Of a stretch of 64,000 bases of DNA, positions 34,478 to 43,323 are shown piece by piece. Under the pieces are notes generated by a model. That model ran no database searches. It saw only the letters and a list, made by a program, of their open reading frames with translations, and was not told where the DNA came from. The position numbers were made by a program, and so were the translations under genes. This DNA is from Paenibacillus monticola (GTDB lineage: Bacteria > Bacillota > Bacilli > Paenibacillales > Paenibacillaceae), in the NCBI RefSeq assembly GCF_009664975.1, contig NZ_WJXB01000014.1:124001-188000 (forward strand), written 5' to 3'. Every line of letters begins with the position of its first letter. Within the stretch, counting starts at the first letter, position 1.

Positions 34478-36104
34478 ACAGGTACACGATGTAGCCAACT
34501 AGGAATGGCATGACGATCGCGAAGACTCCGGCACCGATATTAACACTTTCTTTCATGAAGATCAGCGTAGCGCCCATCAGGATGCTGTCAAACACGACAT
34601 GGCTGAACATAACGGCTATAAAGCCATAACGAAGAAAAATATAACTGAATAATAACCCGATTACGGTTAGCTCGATGGGGCGGGAGCTGACAGGATAAAT
34701 CGGGTATAACGTATGGCCGAACGCCCAGATGAGTGTGGTAATCAGGGAGGCGGCTAAGGTGCTGCGCACGATTTTTTTGAGCATTCGAATGCCGAACAAA
34801 CGATAGATGGCCTCCTCGGACAGACCGGCAAGCCAAGCCACGATTGGCAGCAGCCAAGCATATCTCATATTGTAGGGAGACTGGCTGGCGTCTGTGGTAG
34901 ACCAGTTATTCAGAGTGTAAGACAAAATGATGAACATAATCGTCTGTACTCCAAGTAGTATGAACGCCCAGACATAGCCAACCCGGATGCTATCCAGCAC
35001 ATATTTAGCGTAACCTGGTTCTTTGGCGCGGGGCCATGGATTCAGACCTTCCTCTTGACGCCACAGTCCATTGCCGCCAACCAAGGAGAAGTAGAGCAGT
35101 GAAGACATCAGCAGACTGTATAGAGCGTAAATGATAAACATGACGACAGCGGTGATCCGCGCTTCAACACTATCTCCGGTGGTTTCGGGCAGCATATTAT
35201 AGGTGCTGACCATCATGATCACAAAGTGGGCCGAGCTTAAGAATATGCCACGAGTGAATGAGGTCTTCCCTCTTCTCAATATGCTATAGATGAGCGCTAG
35301 AAGACCTAGCGCTAGCGTAGGTATGCCGTACCCGAACAGGGTAAGCTTGGTAGCAAGAGAAGTCTGGTCTTCCACATAAGAAATATGCCAGCTGGGGGCA
35401 GAGAAACCTGCCTTTAAGGATGAAACGTCCCCCTCGGAGAACATGAAATCATAATGCAGCAGTGCTTCCCCTACCTTTACGGATTTGTCCGTATAGACCA
35501 GTCCGTAGTCTTCCGCATTCGGTTCAATCTGCAGTTGTGCCGGATTGACTCCCCACTCCTCTAGCCACGGTATGGCGAGCTTCTCCTTTTGCTCCAGAGT
35601 CAGCGAAGTATCGCTGCTGGCCTTAACAGCTGTTGTAGCCCTTCCGGCTGCCTGTCCGGAGTCAACTTCGGTTCCACGTGCGAAGGCCACTATCTCACCT
35701 GTATACATATTGAGGTCTACGGACAGGCTGCTGTCCTTCGCTTCTGAAGAATAAAGCGCTGCTTGATAGACGTCAAACGGATAACGTTGATCCAGTTTAT
35801 TCTTCGTGTAATCATCGAGAAGTTTTTCCCGGGACATGTAGCCGTAGAAGGAGGAGTCTGTCTTGTAGACAACCTGCCAATTCTCATTAGCTGACTCCGT
35901 GTAGCCGAGCTTTTGTGTTGCGAACGTCACTGCCTTCTCACGGGCCTCAGCCTTGCTGATTACCGTGGTATTGTCCTCTGCAGAGCTGGCCAGCAAGGAT
36001 GGATAGACTTGAAACATAATAAATACAATGAGACCGATGATGCCAAAGAGCAGAAGCCCTCTGGAGAGAGCACGCTGCTGTAAGGGCTGGCCGACGGAAT
36101 TCAT
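34437..36104 (-). CDS. CPBP family intramembrane metalloprotease
   Basis: A 555-residue membrane protein. Residues about 40-270 form an extracytoplasmic region between the first helix and the rest. The C-terminal part holds the CPBP (Abi/Rce1-type) motifs: GLSEEAIYR (EExxxR), WAFGHTLYP (FxxxH) and FSHVVFD (HxxxD). Family members cut membrane proteins or protect against bacteriocins; the substrate here is unknown. ATG 36104 has a perfect AGGAGG 6 bases upstream and replaces the longer frame from 36137. It overlaps the convergent kinase gene by 41 bases, with no terminator between. Confidence 0.88.
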   Translation of the reverse strand: MNSVGQPLQQRALSRGLLLFGIIGLIVFIMFQVYPSLLASSAEDNTTVISKAEAREKAVTFATQKLGYTESANENWQVVYKTDSSFYGYMSREKLLDDYTKNKLDQRYPFDVYQAALYSSEAKDSSLSVDLNMYTGEIVAFARGTEVDSGQAAGRATTAVKASSDTSLTLEQKEKLAIPWLEEWGVNPAQLQIEPNAEDYGLVYTDKSVKVGEALLHYDFMFSEGDVSSLKAGFSAPSWHISYVEDQTSLATKLTLFGYGIPTLALGLLALIYSILRRGKTSFTRGIFLSSAHFVIMMVSTYNMLPETTGDSVEARITAVVMFIIYALYSLLMSSLLYFSLVGGNGLWRQEEGLNPWPRAKEPGYAKYVLDSIRVGYVWAFILLGVQTIMFIILSYTLNNWSTTDASQSPYNMRYAWLLPIVAWLAGLSEEAIYRLFGIRMLKKIVRSTLAASLITTLIWAFGHTLYPIYPVSSRPIELTVIGLLFSYIFLRYGFIAVMFSHVVFDSILMGATLIFMKESVNIGAGVFAIVMPFLVGYIVYLFNRSQKPPETEFG

Positions 36105-36283
36105 GAAACGCCTCCTTGAATTGATCTGAACTGGCAATGTTATGCTCCATTATAATACTAGTGCCTTGGCAGTTACAAAAATTGTTGTATTATCCTTTTA
36201 CGTGGAACAGGCTGTTCTTATGCTTTTTTTGTGCATTCTCTTTATAATACATTTTTATAAACAAATAATCTTAAATAATGTCT

Positions 36284-36312
36284 TTGTGAAGTCAGGTAAT
36301 AACGTTTATAAT
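36284..36312 (+). promoter_or_regulatory. Promoter of ktrBA
   Basis: TTGTGA (36284-36289), a 17-base spacer and TATAAT (36307-36312). The start site near 36319 rules out the upstream ATG at 36142 and supports TTG 36364 as the ktrB start. No c-di-AMP (ydaO) aptamer, known for ktrAB of Bacillus, is recognisable in the short leader. Confidence 0.75.
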
Positions 36313-36363
36313 TTGTATGCAATTGCTTATTGGAAAAATGATTATAGTCAGAGGGTGAGAAGT

Positions 36364-37722
36364 TTGGCTTCACAGTTTCCCAAGATTTCTGAATTCAGGT
36401 TTCTTAAGCTCTCCCCACCCCAGATTCTAGTGCTCGGTTTTGCTTCTATTATTCTGCTCGGTGCCTTACTATTAATGCTGCCGATTTCCAGTACATCGGG
36501 TCAATCCATACCCTTTATTGATGCGCTGTTTACCTCAACCTCGGCCACCTGTGTAACAGGATTAGTGGTGATGGACACGGGAACATCGTTTACCATCTTC
36601 GGTAAAATTGTCATTATGGTGCTCATTCAAATCGGCGGGTTAGGTTTTATGACGATGGCAACCTTATTTGCCTTGGTGTTGAAACGCAGAATTTCACTGC
36701 GGGACAGACTTATTCTGCAGGAAGCCATGAACCAGAACACGATGGAGGGGATCGTCAGGCTAATTCGGCGGGTGCTGATTTATTCATTGGTCATTGAGGG
36801 GACTGCTGCAGCATTGCTGTCGTTCCGCTGGGCCTTTGATATGCCGCTCGGGAGAGCTGTTTTTTTCGGGATGTTCCATGCGGTTTCCATGTTCAATAAT
36901 GCCGGTTTTGATATCTTTGGCGATTATCGCAGCTTGACTGGGTATGTCTCAGACCCGCTCGTGAATATAGTCGTGATGTTCCTGATCATTACTGGAGGGA
37001 TTGGGTTTATCGTTATGGTAGATCTAGTAGAGTATCGCGAAAAGCGTAGACTCTCCCTGCATAGTAAGGTTGTATTATCTATGACTGCGGCCCTTATCCT
37101 TATAGGTACATTGGTTATATTTATATTCGAATTCACCAATCCGCAAACGCTCGGCCCATTGAATTTTGGTAGCAAAATATTAGCGTCCTTCTTCCAATCG
37201 GTCACTCCCCGTACCGCAGGGGCCAATACGGTGGACATTGCTGGCCTGCGTCAGGCTTCACAGTTCTTTATGGTTATTCTTATGTTTATTGGTGCTTCGC
37301 CAGGTTCGACCGGCGGCGGTATCAAAACAACTACCTTTACCATTATGATTGGTGCTGTTATCGCCATGCTGCGTGGACGTGAAGATATTGTATTGTTCCG
37401 CTATCGGCTGGCACAGGAGCGTATCTTTAAGGCGTTGACCGTAACGTTGCTTGCCTTGCTGCTGATCGTCTCTGTGTCGATGGTACTTTCCACCACAGAG
37501 GACCGCAATTTTCTCATGATCTTATTCGAGACGACTTCAGCCTTTGCAACGGTGGGGCTTAGTATGGGACTCACACCTGAGCTGTCGCTTATCGGTAAAA
37601 TTCTGATTTGTCTGACGATGTTTGCCGGACGGCTTGGCTTATTGACATTGGCATATGCACTTGGGCCAAAACAGGGTAAACCATTGTATAAATACCCTGA
37701 AGGTAAAATCATTATTGGATAA
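36364..37722 (+). CDS. ktrB: K+ transporter pore subunit KtrB (TrkH family)
   Basis: A 452-residue membrane protein with four pore-loop repeats. Selectivity-filter glycines are visible in TSATCVTGLVV, FNNAGFDIF, SVTPRTAGANT and FATVGLSMG. Ktr systems take up K+ with Na+ coupling and are gated by the cytoplasmic KtrA ring. TTG 36364, behind AGAGGGTGAG and inside the transcript from 36319, gives the usual family length. The open frame reaching back to 36142 would add 74 non-homologous residues. ktrA follows 15 bases later. Confidence 0.92.
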   Translation: MASQFPKISEFRFLKLSPPQILVLGFASIILLGALLLMLPISSTSGQSIPFIDALFTSTSATCVTGLVVMDTGTSFTIFGKIVIMVLIQIGGLGFMTMATLFALVLKRRISLRDRLILQEAMNQNTMEGIVRLIRRVLIYSLVIEGTAAALLSFRWAFDMPLGRAVFFGMFHAVSMFNNAGFDIFGDYRSLTGYVSDPLVNIVVMFLIITGGIGFIVMVDLVEYREKRRLSLHSKVVLSMTAALILIGTLVIFIFEFTNPQTLGPLNFGSKILASFFQSVTPRTAGANTVDIAGLRQASQFFMVILMFIGASPGSTGGGIKTTTFTIMIGAVIAMLRGREDIVLFRYRLAQERIFKALTVTLLALLLIVSVSMVLSTTEDRNFLMILFETTSAFATVGLSMGLTPELSLIGKILICLTMFAGRLGLLTLAYALGPKQGKPLYKYPEGKIIIG

Positions 37723-37737
37723 GGAGTTAACCGAAAA

Positions 37738-38406
37738 ATGAAAGCACAGCAATTTGTAGTCATTGGACTGGGCCGTTTCGGTTCTAGTCTCGCGCTTGAG
37801 CTGATGGAAATGGGCTATGAGGTGCTGGGCATTGACCACCAGGAGGATCGGGTGGAGGAAATGAGCGATCATCTGACACATGCTGTAATGGCGGATGCTA
37901 CGGATGAAGAAACGATGCGCTCACTGGGTGTACGAAACTTTGACTGTGGGATTGTAGCCATCGGCGACAATATGGAGCGCAGCATTCTGGCAGCCATTAC
38001 GCTCAAAGAACTGGGCGTGAAGAAAGTAGTCGCCAAGGCGATTACGATACTCCATGGGCGGGCATTGTCCAAGCTGGGTGTGGATAGAGTTATTTTTCCA
38101 GAAAGAGATATGGGGGTTCGTGTGGCGCATCAATTGGTCAGACCTCATCTGCTGGATTATATTGAAATCTCCAAGGACTTCAAAATTGTTGAGCTGACCG
38201 TGCCTGCCTGTATGGATGGGAAAAGCCTGGCGGAGCTCAATACACGAGCCAAATATGGCTGCAGCATTATTGCACTCAATAGGGATAGTGGAATGATTGT
38301 CGCTCCAACTGCACTTGATTATTTGCATAATGGCGATATTATGGTAGTCATCGGCTCTAATGAGAGCATTGCACGATTTGAAGATGAGGCAGTGAATCTG
38401 GATTAG
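37738..38406 (+). CDS. ktrA: K+ transporter regulatory subunit KtrA (RCK)
   Basis: A 222-residue RCK protein. The N-terminal Rossmann fold has VIGLGRFGSSLA (residues 8-19) for ATP/ADP or NAD binding and the acidic strand end GIDHQEDR. The C-terminal RCK_C domain (about 135-220) is the c-di-AMP site in related proteins. It forms the octameric ring that gates KtrB. It is co-transcribed with ktrB and ends in a strong terminator. Confidence 0.93.
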   Translation: MKAQQFVVIGLGRFGSSLALELMEMGYEVLGIDHQEDRVEEMSDHLTHAVMADATDEETMRSLGVRNFDCGIVAIGDNMERSILAAITLKELGVKKVVAKAITILHGRALSKLGVDRVIFPERDMGVRVAHQLVRPHLLDYIEISKDFKIVELTVPACMDGKSLAELNTRAKYGCSIIALNRDSGMIVAPTALDYLHNGDIMVVIGSNESIARFEDEAVNLD

Positions 38407-38415
38407 TGTTATGGC

Positions 38416-38460
38416 AAAAACCTCGCGTTCTTCTACGATGAAGGACGCGAGGTTTTTTTA
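38416..38460. terminator. Terminator of ktrBA
   Basis: AAAAACCTCGCGT and ACGCGAGGTTTTTTT around an inner TTCTT/AAGGA pairing. A and T tracts on both sides allow use by the convergent LysR gene as well. Confidence 0.9.
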
Positions 38461-38485
38461 TTTCGTAATGGAGCGTAGCACAACC

Positions 38486-39385
38486 TTACTCCCGTTCCGG
38501 CAGAAACACCTCTTCCGTGACCTGAACGAGACTGCGGGCTGCCGTACTTAACCCACCATCGTCACGGAAGATGAGGCAGGTGGTTCGCTGAGTCTGCTCC
38601 AGCTCCTTAATATGCAAGGAGACAAGCCCACCACCATTAAGCAGCTCGGGGCGCAAATAAGACTTTGGCAGCAGCGCTGCAGCCTTGATCGTAGGCAGCA
38701 GGCGGACAATGGCTTCGAAAGAATCAATTTCGAGGCGCACATCGGGATCGATATTGCAGCGCTGGAACAGGTCGTCCGTCAGACGGCGGTACCAGGTGCC
38801 TTTGGAGAAGAGAATCATCGGCAGGTGTGAGAGATGCTCCATAGTCAGCTTTGGGAACTGTGTCAAAGGATGGTGCTCGGAGACAACCAGCCGCAGCTGG
38901 TCTTCGAACAGCGGGATGCAGCGCAGTCCCGGCTCCTGTATGGAGGAAGCGATAATTCCGACATCGGACTTCCCTTCGCTGACCGAAGAGACGATCTCAT
39001 GCGTTCTGCCAGTGATTAGCTTCAGCTCAGCCAAAGGGAATTTCTCCATGTAGGCGTTCACAAGTGGCGGCAGAGTGGTCTGAAGGGTAGTGAGGCTGGC
39101 TCCAAGGGTTACAAGCAGCGGCTCACCCTCCTTAAATATGGAAAGCGCCTCCAGAAACTTGGAGCGCTGCTGCCGTTGTTCCAGCGCATAAGTATAGGTG
39201 AGTCGTCCAACTTCGGTTAGCTCCAGGCGTTTGCCGTGACGGGTGAAGAGAGCAACGCCTAGCCGTTCTTCCAGCTTGGAGATTTTGCGAGATAGGGCAG
39301 GCTGGGACAGGTTGAGTTGGCGAGATGCCCGATTGAGACTGGAATGCTCAACAACCGCTGCAAAAATATCCAAATCGTCAAACAT
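38486..39385 (-). CDS. LysR family regulator divergent from sdhCAB
   Basis: A 299-residue LysR-type regulator. The winged HTH occupies residues 1-60 (SSLNRASRQLNLSQPALSRKISKLEERLG) and a periplasmic-binding-like co-inducer domain spans about 90-295. The ligand is unknown. The divergent position relative to sdhCAB suggests control of succinate dehydrogenase or of itself, as is usual for LysR proteins. ATG 39385 has GAAGGAGG upstream. A cre-like site lies 30 bases upstream of the start. Confidence 0.88.
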   Translation of the reverse strand: MFDDLDIFAAVVEHSSLNRASRQLNLSQPALSRKISKLEERLGVALFTRHGKRLELTEVGRLTYTYALEQRQQRSKFLEALSIFKEGEPLLVTLGASLTTLQTTLPPLVNAYMEKFPLAELKLITGRTHEIVSSVSEGKSDVGIIASSIQEPGLRCIPLFEDQLRLVVSEHHPLTQFPKLTMEHLSHLPMILFSKGTWYRRLTDDLFQRCNIDPDVRLEIDSFEAIVRLLPTIKAAALLPKSYLRPELLNGGGLVSLHIKELEQTQRTTCLIFRDDGGLSTAARSLVQVTEEVFLPERE

Positions 39386-39414
39386 ATTAGATTCCTCCTT
39401 CGAACAAAACTACT

Positions 39415-39429
39415 TTGAAAGCGTTCGCT
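39415..39429. promoter_or_regulatory. cre-like site between lysR and sdhC
   Basis: TTGAAAGCGTTCGCT satisfies every position of the relaxed cre consensus WTGNAANCGNWNNCW. It lies close to the lysR start and 425 bases from sdhC, so it could act on either gene. Confidence 0.5.
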
Positions 39430-39519
39430 TAAATACATTGTTGGATGGTTAATCGTATTCTGCAGTATTTTGAACATTAAATACGTGATGGAGATCATAG
39501 CTAAGCCTGATGATTATTC

Positions 39520-39547
39520 TTGATACATATAGGGAACTGGGTATTAA
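39520..39547 (+). promoter_or_regulatory. Putative sdhC promoter
   Basis: TTGATA, a 16-base spacer and TATTAA. It is a moderate match. If used, the transcript starts near 39554, has a 300-base leader, and the Fur-like box lies at about +16 to +30. Confidence 0.4.
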
Positions 39548-39569
39548 ATGACGTTTTTCCCTAAGTAAA

Positions 39570-39584
39570 TGAGAATTATTATCA
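39570..39584. promoter_or_regulatory. Fur-box-like site upstream of sdhCAB
   Basis: TGAGAATTATTATCA matches 14 of 15 positions of the 7-1-7 Fur box TGATAATNATTATCA. Succinate dehydrogenase is rich in iron, and iron sparing of sdh is known in Bacillus, so a Fur site is plausible. The region is AT-rich, which raises the chance of a random match. Confidence 0.5.
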
Positions 39585-39665
39585 CATAAAATTTATTCTT
39601 ATGCGTTTATTGTATAACGATTAATAATTATATTGCAATTCCCTTATAAGCAAAAAAGGAGTAAC

Positions 39666-39740
39666 ATGAAAAGTGACACAAGATATTCACATATTGTGAA
39701 TAATAAAGCAAAGTCCGGGAAAACATGGAATAGCGGTTAA
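39666..39740 (+). CDS. Possible 24-residue leader ORF in the sdhC leader
   Basis: ATG 39666 follows AAAAAAGGAGTAAC, a good ribosome site, and opens a 24-codon frame (MKSDTRYSHIVNNKAKSGKT..., basic and polar) ending at TAA 39738. No homologue is known to me. It spans the palindrome at 39684-39702. It could be a regulatory leader peptide or a chance frame behind a purine-rich stretch. Confidence 0.3.
   Translation: MKSDTRYSHIVNNKAKSGKTWNSG
39684..39702. repeat. 19-base palindrome in the sdhC leader
   Basis: TATTCACATATTGTGAATA consists of two perfect 8-base arms around a 3-base spacer. It has the look of a dimeric regulator's operator. The half-site order is opposite to that of Rex and CRP/FNR sites, so I cannot name the regulator; the divergent LysR protein is one candidate. 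Confidence 0.5.
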
Positions 39741-39761
39741 AATGGACACCCAGCCATCTAA

Positions 39762-39783
39762 AAATAGCTGAAGTTAGCTATTT
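39762..39783 (+). repeat. Hairpin in the sdhC leader
   Basis: AAATAGCT and AGCTATTT form a perfect 8-base stem with the loop GAAGTT, 71 bases before the sdhC start. It is not followed by a T-run. It could be an RNA-stability or translation element. Confidence 0.4.
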
Positions 39784-39853
39784 CAACTGTAGCCCCGGCA
39801 GTGTATGCTCAATAATGAAAACGCTGTTTTAATTGGAAAGGGGACACCGCAGT

Positions 39854-40528
39854 ATGAGAGGATTTTATTCCAGAAAGATTCATTCCTTGCTTGGCGTTAT
39901 CCCGCTTGGGGGATTCTTCCTTGAGCATATGCTGACGAATTTCTCGGCAGTAGAGGGGGGCGCTTCCGGTTTCAATGACAGTGTGTTGTGGCTGAACAGC
40001 CTGCCGCTTGTCTTCTTCCTGGAATTGTTCGGTATATGGCTTCCCTTGTTGTACCATGGGGTTTATGGGCTGTATATTGCCTATCAATCGAAGCCGAACC
40101 TTAATCGGTATAACCTGGAGCGCAATTGGCGTTATACGTTACAACGGTATACAGGAGTTATTACATTTATCTTTATCGTCTGGCATGTATTTGAAACCCG
40201 GTTCCAGGTGACGCTTGGCAATGTGAAGCATGAAGAGCTAGGCGGCGTTATGCATAATATTGTTACCCAGCCCTTGCTGTTGGCGTTCTATGTCATCGGT
40301 ATAGTATCGGCTTCCTTCCACTTCTCTAATGGTCTCTGGTCATTCCTGATCAGTTGGGGGATTACAGTGGGACCGCGGTCGCAGAAAGCTTCCTCCATTC
40401 TGTGCCTTGGCCTTTTCGTGCTTGTTACTTTAATGTTTATTGTCTCGCTGGTCACTTTCCGTGACAGTGAATTCCAATCTGTGGCATCCGCAGCATCCAT
40501 TGTACAGTCATTGAGCACCGCAATATAA
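39854..40528 (+). CDS. sdhC: Succinate dehydrogenase cytochrome b558 subunit
   Basis: A 224-residue di-heme membrane anchor of Bacillus-type succinate:menaquinone reductase, with five membrane helices. Candidate heme-ligand histidines are in RKIHSLLG, FLEHML, LYHGVYGLY and IVWHVFETR. It anchors SdhA/SdhB and passes electrons to menaquinone. ATG 39854 follows AAAGGGGA with a 9-base gap. The stop overlaps the first arm of the structured element that leads into sdhA. Confidence 0.93.
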   Translation: MRGFYSRKIHSLLGVIPLGGFFLEHMLTNFSAVEGGASGFNDSVLWLNSLPLVFFLELFGIWLPLLYHGVYGLYIAYQSKPNLNRYNLERNWRYTLQRYTGVITFIFIVWHVFETRFQVTLGNVKHEELGGVMHNIVTQPLLLAFYVIGIVSASFHFSNGLWSFLISWGITVGPRSQKASSILCLGLFVLVTLMFIVSLVTFRDSEFQSVASAASIVQSLSTAI

Positions 40529-40608
40529 GCATGAGCTTTTGAAGCGAGTTTGGTACGAAGCTTCTCGTTGCAGCTTATGCTGACGATACCTTTAGGGAGT
40601 GAACTATC
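40528..40608 (+). promoter_or_regulatory. Structured leader element of sdhA (A1-B1-A2-B2)
   Basis: The sdhC-sdhA gap holds AGCATGAGCT (A1, 40528-40537), GGTACG (B1 core, 40552-40557), AGCTTATGCT (A2, 40572-40581) and CGATACC (B2, 40584-40590), then TTTAGGGAG and the ATG. A1 and A2 pair over nine bases plus one wobble. B1 and B2 pair over six bases with one bulge. Order, spacing and closeness to the ribosome site match the hemQ and AraC leaders. Several base changes preserve pairing. Confidence 0.6.
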
Positions 40609-42351
40609 ATGGCAACAGCCGATATTATTATCGTGGGCGGCGGCCTGGCCGGTCTGATGGCTACCATCAAAGCGGCAGAGTCCGGTGCGCATGTTCATTT
40701 ATTCTCGTTAGTCCCTGTCAAAAGATCACATTCGGTCTGTGCGCAAGGTGGCATCAACGGGGCCGTTAACACCAAAGGCGAGGGTGACTCGCCTTGGGAG
40801 CATTTTGATGACACCGTCTATGGTGGTGACTTTCTGGCCAATCAGCCGCCGGTGAAGGCGATGTGTGAAGCTGCGCCAGGGATCATCCATCTGATGGACC
40901 GGATGGGTGTTATGTTTAACCGGACGCCGGAAGGGCTGCTCGACTTCCGCCGGTTCGGCGGAACGAAGCGCCACCGTACGGCATTTGCCGGGGCGACGAC
41001 CGGCCAGCAGTTGCTTTATGCGCTTGATGAGCAGGTACGGCGCTGGGAATCCGAAGGTCTCGTGACCAAAAGCGAGAATTGGGAGTTCCTGGCCTTAATC
41101 ATCGATGATGAAGGGGCCTGCCGCGGCATAAGCGCCCAGAATTTGAAGACGATGGAGATCGAGACATTTCCCGCAGATGCTGTTATTCTGGCCAGCGGCG
41201 GACCTGGTATTATTTTTGGCAAAACGACCAACTCCGTTATCAACACAGGTACAGCAGCAAGCGCTGCCTACCAACAGGGTGTGCATTACGCCAATGGAGA
41301 ATTCATTCAGATTCATCCGACGGCTATTCCTGGCGATGATAAGCTACGGCTGATGTCCGAATCGGCACGCGGCGAAGGCGGACGTATTTGGACCTATAAA
41401 GATGGCAAACCATGGTATTTCCTAGAAGAGAAATATCCGGCTTACGGCAACTTGGTGCCGCGCGATATTGCTACCCGTGAGATTTTTAATGTCTGTGTGG
41501 AACAAGGATTAGGCATTAACGGGGAGAACATGGTGTATCTGGATCTTTCCCACAAAGACCCGAAGGAGCTTGACGTCAAGCTGGGCGGAATTATTGAGAT
41601 CTATGAGAAATTTATGGGCGATGATCCCCGTAAAATACCGATGAAAATCTTCCCGGCCGTTCATTATTCCATGGGTGGCATGTGGGTGGACTATAATCAG
41701 ATGACGAACATCCCGGGCCTCTTCGCAGCCGGGGAGTGTGAATATCAATATCATGGGGCGAACCGCCTCGGCGCCAACTCCTTGGTATCGGCCATTTATG
41801 GTGGCATGATTTCCGGGCCGAAGGCCGTAGAATACATTAAAGGTCTGAAGAAATCGGTGCAGGATATCTCCTCTACCGTGTTCGACAGCTTTCATAAGAA
41901 GCAGGTTGATAAATACGAGTCTCTGCTGTCCATGGCCGGTACGGAGAATGCTTACGTGATCCACAAGGAGCTGGGCGAGTGGATGACGGCTAACATGACC
42001 GTGGTGCGCAACAACGTCAAGCTTGAGGCAACTATCGGTAAGATCAAAGAACTTAAGGAACGCTACCGCGGCATTAACATGAACGATACGTCGCGCTGGA
42101 ACAATCAGGGTGTGGCCTTTACCCGTCAGTTGTGGAACATGCTGGAATTGTCCGAGGCGATGACACTAGGTGCGCTATTACGGAACGAGAGCCGCGGTGC
42201 TCATTACAAGCCTGAGTTCCCGGAGCGCAATGACGCAGAATTCCTCAAGACTACTAAAGCTACCTGGAGTGCGGAGGGTCCGCAAATTTCATACGAGGCC
42301 GTTGATGTCTCATTGATTCCACCACGGATTCGTGATTATTCGAAAGATTAA
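40609..42351 (+). CDS. sdhA: Succinate dehydrogenase flavoprotein subunit
   Basis: A 580-residue flavoprotein that oxidises succinate to fumarate. The FAD motif VGGGLAGLMA is at residues 8-17. The covalent-FAD histidine region KRSHSVCAQGGIN is near residue 40, and substrate-site motifs HPTAIPG and SESARGEGGRIW near 240-260. The C-terminal helical domain has the Arg-rich ESRGAHYKPEFPERND. It lies between sdhC and sdhB in the standard CAB order and has a TTTAGGGAG ribosome site behind a structured leader. Confidence 0.97.
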   Translation: MATADIIIVGGGLAGLMATIKAAESGAHVHLFSLVPVKRSHSVCAQGGINGAVNTKGEGDSPWEHFDDTVYGGDFLANQPPVKAMCEAAPGIIHLMDRMGVMFNRTPEGLLDFRRFGGTKRHRTAFAGATTGQQLLYALDEQVRRWESEGLVTKSENWEFLALIIDDEGACRGISAQNLKTMEIETFPADAVILASGGPGIIFGKTTNSVINTGTAASAAYQQGVHYANGEFIQIHPTAIPGDDKLRLMSESARGEGGRIWTYKDGKPWYFLEEKYPAYGNLVPRDIATREIFNVCVEQGLGINGENMVYLDLSHKDPKELDVKLGGIIEIYEKFMGDDPRKIPMKIFPAVHYSMGGMWVDYNQMTNIPGLFAAGECEYQYHGANRLGANSLVSAIYGGMISGPKAVEYIKGLKKSVQDISSTVFDSFHKKQVDKYESLLSMAGTENAYVIHKELGEWMTANMTVVRNNVKLEATIGKIKELKERYRGINMNDTSRWNNQGVAFTRQLWNMLELSEAMTLGALLRNESRGAHYKPEFPERNDAEFLKTTKATWSAEGPQISYEAVDVSLIPPRIRDYSKD

Positions 42352-42421
42352 GGTTTACCGTGCAACGCAATTTTTGAAAAATATAAGAATTCTTACCACA
42401 CCTTACTAGGAGGTAACTGAT

Positions 42422-43186
42422 ATGGCGGAAACAGCTGCAACTCCCAAAATCGTAAAATTTATCATCACCCGCCAGGACGATCCGCAAGGCTCGCCGTATG
42501 CGGAGGAATTTGATCTAGCTTACCGTCCGGGAATGAATGTGATCAGCGCTTTAATGGAAATCCAGCGTAATCCGGTTAATGCCAAAGGCGACCATACGGT
42601 ACCGGTATGCTGGGATTCCAACTGTCTGGAGGAAGTATGCGGTGCCTGCTCCATGGTGATTAATGGTAAACCCCGTCAAGCCTGTGCGGCTCTTATAGAT
42701 AATCTCGAACAGCCTGTCCATATTGAGCCGATGAAGACTTTCCCTGTGGTACGTGATCTCGTTATTGATCGCAGCCGGATGTTCAATGCGCTTAAACAAG
42801 TGAAAGCCTGGATTCCAATCGATGGCACATATGATCTGGGACCGGGACCACGGATGCCGGAGAAGAAACGGCAGTGGGCCTATGAACTATCCAAATGTAT
42901 GACCTGCGGTGTCTGTCTGGAGGCTTGTCCGAATGTCAACGAGAAGACTAATTTCATCGGACCGGCAGCTATTTCCCAGGTGCGGCTGTTCAATGCACAT
43001 CCAACAGGAGAAATGAATGCTGATGAGCGGCTGGAAGCATTGATGGAGGATGGCGGTATCGATGGCTGTGGCAATTCGCAAAACTGTGTAAGCGCCTGTC
43101 CAAAGGGCATTCCATTGACTACCTCAATCGCTGAAATTAACAAGCAGACCACGAAACATATGTTTAAGCGCTGGTTGGGCGTTTAA
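42422..43186 (+). CDS. sdhB: Succinate dehydrogenase iron-sulphur subunit
   Basis: A 254-residue subunit with three Fe-S clusters. Cysteines for [2Fe-2S] are in CWDSNCLEEVCGAC plus a later Cys (residues about 62-80). The ferredoxin-type clusters use CMTCGVCLEACP (near 160) and CGNSQNCVSACPKG (near 217). It carries electrons from SdhA to the heme/menaquinone site in SdhC. The ribosome site is AGGAGG; the operon ends 33 bases later at a terminator. Confidence 0.97.
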   Translation: MAETAATPKIVKFIITRQDDPQGSPYAEEFDLAYRPGMNVISALMEIQRNPVNAKGDHTVPVCWDSNCLEEVCGACSMVINGKPRQACAALIDNLEQPVHIEPMKTFPVVRDLVIDRSRMFNALKQVKAWIPIDGTYDLGPGPRMPEKKRQWAYELSKCMTCGVCLEACPNVNEKTNFIGPAAISQVRLFNAHPTGEMNADERLEALMEDGGIDGCGNSQNCVSACPKGIPLTTSIAEINKQTTKHMFKRWLGV

Positions 43187-43218
43187 TTATTAGGATCGGA
43201 AATTATATTTACGTAACA

Positions 43219-43253
43219 AGAGCTTAGCCGACCAGTTGGCTAAGCTCTTTTTG
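43219..43253 (+). terminator. Terminator of sdhCAB
   Basis: AGAGCTTAGCC and GGCTAAGCTCT around an 8-base loop, followed by TTTT. Confidence 0.92.
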
Positions 43254-43270
43254 CGCATGGGTAGACGTAA

Positions 43271-43305
43271 CAAAAAGACGCCCCCCGCATATGTTTATGC
43301 GGAGG
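43271..43305 (-). terminator. Terminator of the frameshifted small gene
   Basis: On the minus strand CCTCCGCATA and TATGCGGGGGG pair around AACA, followed by CGTCTTTTTG, 18 bases after the stop of the frameshifted gene. Confidence 0.75.
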
Positions 43306-43323
43306 CTACATATATACCAATAT

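Noticed and set aside
36142..36363. 74-residue N-terminal extension of KtrB, or a c-di-AMP riboswitch in this leader
   Set aside because: A clear promoter lies at 36284-36312, downstream of the early ATG, and TTG 36364 gives the normal length. The remaining leader is too short and lacks ydaO-type sequence.
39684..39702. Rex or FNR/CRP operator before sdhC
   Set aside because: The palindrome has TTCACA first and TGTGAA second, opposite to those consensus orders, so I list it only as an unidentified palindrome.
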